Of a stretch of DNA of 64,000 bases, positions 56,646-64,000 are shown one piece after another. Every line of letters begins with the position of its first letter. The stretch's first letter is position 1. The DNA is from Cenococcum geophilum 1.58 (Eukaryota > Ascomycota > Dothideomycetes > Gloniales > Gloniaceae): positions 1 to 64,000 of the forward strand of contig KV748205.1 of assembly GCA_001692895.1 (NCBI GenBank). The letters are read 5' to 3'. The notes beneath the pieces were generated by a model that did no database searches, was not told where the DNA came from, and saw only the letters and a list, made by a program, of their open reading frames with translations. The translations under genes and the position numbers were made by a program.

Positions 56646-58429
56646 TAGAGGAGCCTAATCCTAAGAAGAAAAAGAGTAAAAACAAAAGGTAATAGCCCTA
56701 CTAGGCTTATATAAATACCTCTAAACTAAAGCTTATAGTTTACTATTATATAAAGATACTAAGCTAAGAAAAAAAAGAAGAGGAAAGGGGGCTACTAGGG
56801 CCTATATAAAAATTTTTATAAATAGTAATATATAGCAATACATAGTGGAATAGTATAGGTATAGTAAAATTTAATAAAATTTAGTAAATAATATACCTTA
56901 GTACTATTATAGTTATAAAGCTATATATAATAATATAGATAGTAATATATATAGTATATATTAAATTCCTAAAACCCCTACTATTTATCCACCTCCTTAT
57001 TACTAACCTTATATACAACTAGCCTATACCCTACCTAGATAATTAGAGTAGCTAGGAATAGAACTTAGGCCCTAGCTATATACCCCTAGATAAACCTAAA
57101 AGTATATATTAAATCCCCCCCCCTATACCCAAGGAGATACCTATTTATTTTTAGTAGTTACTAATTAAAAAAAGGCTATATAGGCCATATAATAGTAAAA
57201 GAAGAGGTTTTATCCGCCCTAGCTATATACTTTCCCTTTTATATATATATAGACCTATATAGACCCTAATAGGAGCCGTAATAGCGTAATTAAATATCTT
57301 CTTATTATTATAGCCTTAAGTAAAGTATATAATAATAATTCTTCTTTGATTAACGTCTGATATAGATGCTATCTAGCCCTATACAGACTACTCCGTACAC
57401 AAGGGAAAAGTAATATTAATAGGAAAAAACCCTTGCTGCTGGGGGGGAGGAAAAACCCTATAAGCCACCTCAGTAGGATAAAAAACCCCAATTTGCCATA
57501 TCTGTCTGTAGCGGCGGCCCTATAGGTCTACGGCTACGTCCTATCCTCCTTGGATATTTGAACTCCTTGGGAACCACTGCTTCCTTCTCTAGCTTACCCT
57601 AGCTAGGGTTTACTACGTCCTAGCTAGACCTTGCTAATTAATTGCCGTACTACTGTTTCCCGTATCTTAGCCATCCCCTATATGCTATTTCTTGTCTAAT
57701 TATTGCTATATACGCCATACCTTCTCCCCCCTAGGGCCTATCGAAGGCGTAAGGGGGATTCATCCGTTCTAATTACCGTAATACTAATAAGCGAGCGGGA
57801 TATTGTGTATTTGGGTATCTTTTATACTTAGGCCCCAGCTAGGCCCTTTCTAAGGGTCACCACTCCGTTAAAAGAAGACAGGGAAAACCGTGGGTCGCAA
57901 TTTAGGCTGCTAGGTAATATTTGGTAGAAAAAACGGCGAGTAACCGTATACTCTGCGGGCGATCGCCCTAGGGGTTAGGAGGGGCCGTATATTTGCTTAT
58001 TCGTCTACTCATTTACTTGCAATCGCTTATTCGTTAATATAAGAGGTTATTAATACTTTCTATTAGGGGTCGGGGGATGCTATTAAATGCTGTATATCCA
58101 TGTTGGATTATATAGGTGCCTTAATAGGAGAATAGCGTAGCTGAATTGTAGAGGGCCATAGTAGTGGTTTTCGAGATCTTACTATCTGAAAATTTTTTAC
58201 TACCGCCTATAACGCTTACAACCACGACCACCAGGTCCTATCGCACGCTGTATAACGTCTCTGCGTTGGCTCTAAGTCTGAACTTCAAAGACCTAGGTTC
58301 GTAGCCATCACCACGTATAGGTGCAGAGTCCGTTTTTAACGGCTAAGTAAAGTATATATAATATATAAGGGCTTTATAGATAATATATAAAGGTATTTAT
58401 ATATATTAGGAGTAAGATAAGTAGTTATT

Positions 58430-59095
58430 ACGTGTTATAGTAGCACTAGCGTAGCAAGGAGCCTTAAGCTCCTCGCCCTCCCTTATTTTAACAATAAGCT
58501 TTTTAACTAACATTATTGTAACTCCTTAAGAAGTCGTTAACGTAGTTAGCTAGGAAGCGAGCCACCCTACGTAGCGAGCCACACAAGAATATTCCTACTA
58601 TTTTTTATTTTATAGCAACTTACATTAAAATTAAAAAGCCTTAGCATATTATAAGTGTAATGGCGCTATTGCACGTTACCTATTAAATTCTGCTATATTC
58701 TACTGACCTGCGATTAGCCCGCCCAAAGCTAGCGCCTTAGCGGCTTACCCTATATATTTATTTATATCGGTCCTAGCAACCCCTTTTCCTTCTCTTTAGC
58801 TTAGTATCTTTATAATACAGCATTCTATAAGCTTTAGTTTAGAGGCATTTATACGAGCCGTAATATTATACTAAGCTCACCCTACCTTGCCTAGGAAGGC
58901 CTTAATAATATCCCACTCCAAAGAAACTTCATCTGCAATGACGTATTAACGCGCTATACTTAGACGCCAAAAAAACTCTATATTACCTGGGAAAGCCTAG
59001 ATAATATCCTACCTTATAAGCTAGACAAAACTAGACCTATACCCCTAGAATTAAAACTAAAGCGTATAATACCGACAAACCTTAGAAAGCTAACA
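58430..59095 (+). other. Probable 5' LTR and leader of Gypsy element 4
   Basis: Non-coding stretch preceding the gag start. A TGTTATAGTAGCAC near 58432 could be the LTR start, but the 3' LTR lies outside the window, so its edges cannot be checked. Confidence 0.35.
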
Positions 59096-60250
59096 ATGGC
59101 ACCTAAAGTAAGCTTATTTAAGAGAGCTGCCTCTATTTAAGAGGAACCTAAGATCTAATTAGGATCAGAAATTAAAGATAATAATAACGTTATAGATATA
59201 CGCGAGCAGATTCGCGCCCTTATAGCCAGCCAGGAAGCTAATTATCTTAAAGTAAGAAATATATAAGAGACCCTATAAGAGATTTTAGAAAGCCTTGCGG
59301 CCCTATAAAATAGCCTAGCTTCCCCTTTTTAAAGCCCTAGCTAACCTGTTTACTCCACTAAATATAATATACTAGGGAGTACGGATATAATAATAAAGTA
59401 ATTAAAGTCCGTTAAGCTCCTTAACCCCCTACTACTATTTAATAGAATAGACCCTACCTTTAAAAATTGGAGGATTTAAGTATAAGGAAAGCTCTATATT
59501 AACTATAACTATTTTCTTTCTAAAGAAGCTAAAATACTCTACCTCTTTAGTTAAATCACTAGGGACGCCTAACGGCACCTTTAAGCCAAGTTTAAGAATA
59601 ACTCCCCTATCTAATTTATATCTATTAACGAGATAATATAGCACCTAGCGGCTATTTATATTAACTTAAATAAAGTATAGAATGCTTGTTATAATTATAA
59701 TCGCCTAATAATAAAACTAAACTAACCCTTTACCAAATTCTAGATTTAATTCCTACACCTTATAAAAGAAGGCTAGGTTCCCCTTAAGAACTACTAATTA
59801 GACCTATATAATAAGCTAATAATCTAGCTATAAAAAAGATTACTATAACCTTAGATAACCTGCTAACCTATAAAAGACTTATAGCTCGTTACCAATTATT
59901 AAACTTAAAACTAAAGTAGATTAATATACGCCCTAATTAGCAGAAGCGACTCTATAATAATTAAAACTCACTAACTATACCTATAAAAGCTAGAGTAGCA
60001 AGATAAGTTATAACTGCTCTTATACTAAAGGCGGTTATAACTACGCACCGGTAAGCCTCGCCTAACTAGTTACGTACTACGCTATTAACTAGTATTCGCC
60101 GTAATACTCTAACTAACCCTGCCTTAGCTACGTACTATAACTGTAATAAGTAGGGTTGCTTTACCTTATCCTGCCCAGAGCTAAAGGATATAGGTAATAT
60201 TAAGGAAATAGAGGAAGGAGAAATATCTAATAAGTTAGGAAAAAAAGAAC
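59096..60250 (+). pseudogene. Gag relic of Gypsy element 4
   Basis: The ATG at 59096 begins MAPKVSLFKRAAS. A retrotransposon gag region follows, with the F/W-rich core (DPTFKNWRI, KEAKILYL) at about 59450-59560. A zinc-knuckle remnant (YNCNK*GCFTLSC) lies at 60136-60175 with the first Cys read as Tyr. A Glu-rich end (EIEEGEIS) is at 60207-60230. Gag coats the RNA and packages it in the particle. Many stops make it non-functional. The downstream protease follows directly. Confidence 0.75.
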
Positions 60251-60329
60251 CCTAGGGAAAGACTCCCCCCTAGGGTACCCTATTGATCTTAAAGAGATTA
60301 ATCTTAGTTAGTTAATAGGTGGAAAGTAT

Positions 60330-63300
60330 TTTACGGTTTTATATATAGTATCTTAAAATGGATATAAAGCTAATATAACCGCCCTTATTAACACTAGAGT
60401 AAATAGCTTTACCTTTATAAATACTACCTATATAAATAATATTGCTAAGTTTCTAAATATAGAAGCTATCCGACTAGAGAAGCCTATCTAGGTAAAAGGC
60501 TATAACGGCTAAGCCGGTTAGCCCGTTACCTATATCTTAAAGTTATATATTACTTTTAACGGACAACGCTAATACGGTATCCCCTTTTGCATCTTAGACC
60601 TAGGGTCCTACGATATAATCCTTAGATAAAAATAGATGTCCTATTTTAATATTTGGTTAAACGTATAATAAAGATAGTTTATCTAGCCAAAGGATAGACT
60701 AAGGTTTCCCTCCTTTATTAGGGAGATCTAAACTAACAGCAAGATACTAGCCGTAAGGGCTAACCCTACCTACTAGTAGGATGTCTGGGCCTATAACCTA
60801 GCCTTTACCTAAAAAGACGCCCGCTACGAAGCTGAAAAGAACTCTATATTAATAAAGATACTCTCCTAAAGCGCTATGTTTAAAGAGGACTTTACGTATA
60901 AAAGCGGGATAAATAGTAATATAGACAACGTCTAAATCGCATAAATCTAACTGGTATAGAAAAGAACATATTAATAGGATATAAGGGATAACCTTTAAAA
61001 GATGCAATAGGAGCTAAAAGGAGTAATAATAATGCTAGTACCCTAGAAGTCCCTAAAGTTATATACGCCCCTATTATTACGCAACCCCCCCACTATAGAT
61101 ATTGCTGTAATTAGTGCTGTAGCGTTCTACTTTAATATATACTAGAAGGATAATAAGGTCTTTATAATAAGCCTATATAAGATTAACCGAATTATTAATA
61201 ATAGAGAGAAAAGGCTAGCTGAGGAAACTAATAAGGAACTAGTTAAATGCCTTCTTTTTACTATTTATATAGACTATAAGGATGCATTCTTAAAGGCGGC
61301 CTTAAATAAGTTACCCCCCTACCAGACGTATAATTATAAGATTTAATTAGAAGCTAATAACTTGCTAGGCTATAGCCCCCTCTACTATTAATTAATAGAT
61401 AAGCTAAAAGTAATAAAGTAGTACTTAATTAATAACCTGGATAAAGGGTTTATTAAGCTAAGTTAAGCCCCTTTTACTTCCCCTATTCTATTTATAAAAA
61501 AGCCTAATAAAGGCCTTCGTTTTTATATTAACTATTAAAAGCTAAACGCTATTACTTAAAAGGACCAGTATCCTATTCCTTTAATTAACGAGACCCTTAT
61601 ACGTTTAGGCTAGGTAAAGATTTTTACTAAATTTAATATCCGCTAAGCTTTCTACTAAATTAGAATAGACCCTATATCCGAAGATTTAATAACATTTTAT
61701 ACCTATTATAGTTCCTATAAATGCAAAGTTTTTTCTTTTAGACTAATAAACGGACCGGCTACGTACTAAAAGTATATAAATAACATTCTTTTTAATTACC
61801 TTAGCGAATTCTACACGGTATACCTAGACGACATTCTTATATACTTAGACAATAAACTTAAGCATTAAGTTTATATAAAGAAGGTCCTAGAGAGACTACG
61901 GAATATAGGCTTATAAGTTTGGGGTAAAATATATAAAATACCTCGGGTTTATTATAACTATAGAAGGAATTAAGGTTAACCCTAAGAAGGTAAAGGTAAT
62001 CTGTAACTAGAAGCCCCCTTATATAGTAAAAGTAATCTAATTCTTTCTTAGTTTTTATAACTTTTACTACTAGTTTATCTATAACTACGGAATTATAGTA
62101 AAACCTTTCGTATAACTAACTAGGAAGGATACGCCTTTTATCTTTAATAATAGCTATATAGAAGCCTTTAAAGAGATAAAGGATCGGCTTATTTCTTCCC
62201 TAATCCTTTATTACTATAACCTAGACCTTAAATTAATGCTAAAAACGGACGCCTCTAATAGGGTTATAGCGGGAATCCTATTATAGTTATATTTAGACGG
62301 TAAATAGTACCTTATATGTAACCGACTACCGGACCTTGCATATTACCCTGTTTCACCTGCGTCAGCACTACCCTCGTATGTCTCGGATACGTTTGAAATG
62401 AGTTATAGGCTTCGGAGTTCGGGGTCTACTTTCATGTATTTATACCACTTGATTTCCATAGATTTATAATTAAGTTGCTCGTTCAATTCCCACACACTGC
62501 AAAGCTTACATTATAGCTTTCTTCTTAAAGATAATAGACCTGGCTAAGTGTAACTACAAAGTACACGATAAAGAAATACTAGCTATTATTTAATTACTCT
62601 TCTAATAGTATATAGAGCTTAAAGGTACAAACTTTTAGATTAAGAGATATATAGATTATAAAGCCCTAGAGTACTTTATAACTATAAAGTAGCTTACTAA
62701 ATAGTAAGCCTAGTGGGCTAAAATACTCTTCTAATTCTTCTTTACGATTATATATTATTTTAGTAAGCAAACCTTTAAGGCTAATACCTTAACCTAAAGA
62801 GAATAAGACGTAGGACCCTAGGATAAGCTAAAGACCTAATATTAGATACGCGCCCTCCTCTATCTAGAATAGCTCGACCTATGGATTCTTAAGGAGCTAG
62901 ACTCCTAGCAAAACAAGCTAGCACTAATAGAGGAGTCCTTAGATAAGCTAATAGGGCTAATTAACCGCCTCCTAACTGCAAACTATATAGCTAATACCTT
63001 AAGGGCCCTCCGTAAATAAGCCGTAAAAGAAGACCCTAATTTTAAGACAGAGAAAAGATTGCTTTTATACTAGGAGCGGCTTATAGTCCTTAATGTTAAT
63101 AATCTATAGACTAAACTAATCCGCAAAGCTTATTACTAAGTCTCTACAGTATACCCTAGTAAGAATAAGACCTATAAAATTATTAACTGCCGCTACTACT
63201 GGCCGAGAATAGTTGCGGATATTAATCGATATATATGGAACTGCGAAGACTGCTAGAGAGCTATAATCCCATAAGATAAGACCCTAGGACTACTTAAGCC

Positions 63301-63930
63301 ACTCCTAATACTAGAGCGCCTTTAGCAGTATATTTTTTATAGACTTTTATAAACTACTTAGGGACCGCGATAGATACGATATAGTTATAGTTATAGTTAA
63401 CCGCTTTAGTAAACGCCCGTTTTTAATTCCCTATTATAAGAATATTAATGCTAAAGAGGCAGCCTAGCTATATATTTATTACGTCTACTAAATCTATAGA
63501 CTACCAGATATTATTATGTCTAATTATAGGCTATAGTTTATATTGGCCTTCTAGAATAAGTTTACCTAGATTTTAGGTATTAAGCTAAAGCTTTCTATAG
63601 CTTATTACCCCTAGATAAATGGTTAGACAGAGATTATAAATTAGTACCTAGACTAGAGGCTTAGGCCCTTTATTAACTATTTCTAGGATAACTAGTCTAA
63701 ACTACTACCTTTAATAGACTATACGTAAGCAACCTTACCCTAATTTAGCTAGAAATAGGATACTTACCCTATATAAGCTTTAACTAGAAAAGGCTAGAAG
63801 AACCCTAAACTATACAAAAGAAGCTATTCTATACTAAAGCCTAACAGTACGCCAAACGATTAAAGGAGGCTTAAATAGTAGCCCGCGAGAACCTAAAAAA
63901 AGCTTAGAGGTTAATAGAATAGTAGGCAAA
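60330..63930 (+). pseudogene. Pol relic of Gypsy element 4 (protease, RT, RNase H, integrase)
   Basis: The protease active site reads NTRVNSF at about 60390-60410, where the family has DTG (two G-to-A changes). Reverse transcriptase spans about 61440-61870. KIFTKFNIR is near 61617, and the catalytic box YLDDILIY is intact at 61819-61845. RNase H begins with KTDASNRVIAGIL at about 62245-62280 and is split by the LTR at 62317-62510. The integrase zinc-binding region (KTYKIINCRYYWPRIVADIN, then WNCEDC) is at 63170-63255. Core segments follow to 63700, with YLPYISFN-type end blocks after that. Stops are frequent. No chromodomain is reached before the window ends. Confidence 0.83.
62317..62510 (+). 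mobile_element. Solo LTR (TGTAACCGACTACC family) in Gypsy element 4
   Basis: 194 bp from TGTAACCGACTACC to AAGCTTACA, flanked by a perfect 5-bp duplication TTATA (62312-62316 and 62511-62515). CA/TG-rich composition contrasts with the RIP-damaged RNase H relic it interrupts. A more decayed reverse copy is at 43804-43986. Confidence 0.88.
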
Positions 63931-64000
63931 TAAATACACTTAAGAGCCCAATTTTGCCCCTAATAATATAGTCTGGGTTATAACAAGGAATTAGAAGACT

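Larger units (their letters stand above)
53870..57200 (+). pseudogene. LINE reverse transcriptase relic (Tad clade)
   Basis: Recognised by its block order. About 54290-54420 reads GDLALVLAKLFSRY, then LFKNSIIIVL, the RT segment after the missing GPDG step. About 54985-55130 reads FINNFNILIYSKTIEENY followed by IFAPKKYYLIYFIKS; the catalytic F/YADD is now FINN by G-to-A changes. At 55490-55600 GEYKLILLVVLEYKIVFLPL and LKELTIAY correspond to the region before RNase H in fungal Tad-type LINEs. Numerous TAG/TAA stops appear. The RT would have copied its own RNA at a nicked chromosome target; here it is dead. The endonuclease part is not recognisable. Confidence 0.78.
53850..58344 (+). mobile_element. 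Tad-like LINE (non-LTR retrotransposon), RIP-inactivated
   Basis: A plus-strand LINE body with reverse transcriptase and RNase H-side motifs, followed by a ~1-kb 3' segment (57335-58344) that recurs in reverse at 51433-52465. It is interrupted by a solo LTR (55818-56077) and by a MITE (56504-56645). The 5' end is uncertain (53.5-53.9 kb). Both ends lack a clear target duplication. Confidence 0.7.
58430..64000 (+). mobile_element. Ty3/Gypsy element 4, truncated by the window end
   Basis: A plus-strand Gypsy retrotransposon from leader through gag, protease, RT, RNase H and most of integrase. The window ends inside the integrase C-terminal region. It is interrupted by a solo LTR at 62317-62510. 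RIP-type stops occur throughout. Confidence 0.85.

Noticed and set aside
58265-58325. tRNA-like stretch with a GGTTCGTAGCC box
   Set aside because: No cloverleaf can be drawn and no acceptor stem pairs; it belongs to the repeated LINE 3' segment.

Overview
The window reads as a repeat-dominated, AT-rich chromosomal block of a filamentous ascomycete (Pezizomycotina). Three things point there: decayed HET-domain (heterokaryon incompatibility) genes; fungal chromovirus, Copia, Tad-like LINE and Helitron relics; and a strong signature of repeat-induced point mutation (RIP). In the relics, CA/TG have become TA, Gln and Trp codons have become stops, and paired repeats differ almost only by C/T and G/A transitions. 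The species cannot be named from the sequence.

Layout. 1-1204: a 12-bp minisatellite and RIP-degraded DNA. 1205-9166: a complete but dead Ty3/Gypsy chromovirus on the minus strand (424-bp LTRs, 5-bp target duplication). 9172-11160: the 3' end of a second Gypsy element on the plus strand. 11161-13163: a possible TIR element enclosing a second minisatellite and a dispersed repeat with a tetranucleotide tail. 13164-14553: decayed DNA. 14554-26816: a 12.3-kb composite with Mutator-like ends and a 9-bp target duplication. It contains a dead Helitron (Rep plus PIF1 helicase), which is itself broken by a 1.27-kb LTR mini-element (17308-18580) and by a 1.74-kb Mutator-like element (20650-22386). 26860-33560: an island of normal base composition with one intact gene of unknown function (27156-28268, +) and two HET pseudogenes (29283-33016, -). 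33747-48762: a Gypsy chromovirus (-) with a complete 5.9-kb Copia element (-) nested in it; the Copia carries a solo LTR. 49187-49480: an N-terminal HET fragment (+). 50838-58344: two solo LTRs, inverted ~1-kb repeats, a Tad-like LINE (+) and a small TA-flanked MITE. 58430-64000: a further Gypsy element (+) running off the window, with a solo LTR inside its RNase H region.

Only one protein gene (27156-28268) looks intact. The rest is a layered record of insertions whose order can be read from nesting and target-site duplications. Late arrivals (the 17308-18580 mini-element, the 20650-22386 element, the solo LTRs at 36636, 50838, 55818 and 62317, and the MITE at 56504) are much less RIP-mutated than the hosts they interrupt. 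The most unusual signals are the Mutator-like elements that carry the same 12-bp minisatellite, the recoverable pre-insertion site for the large one, and the cluster of three independent HET relics.
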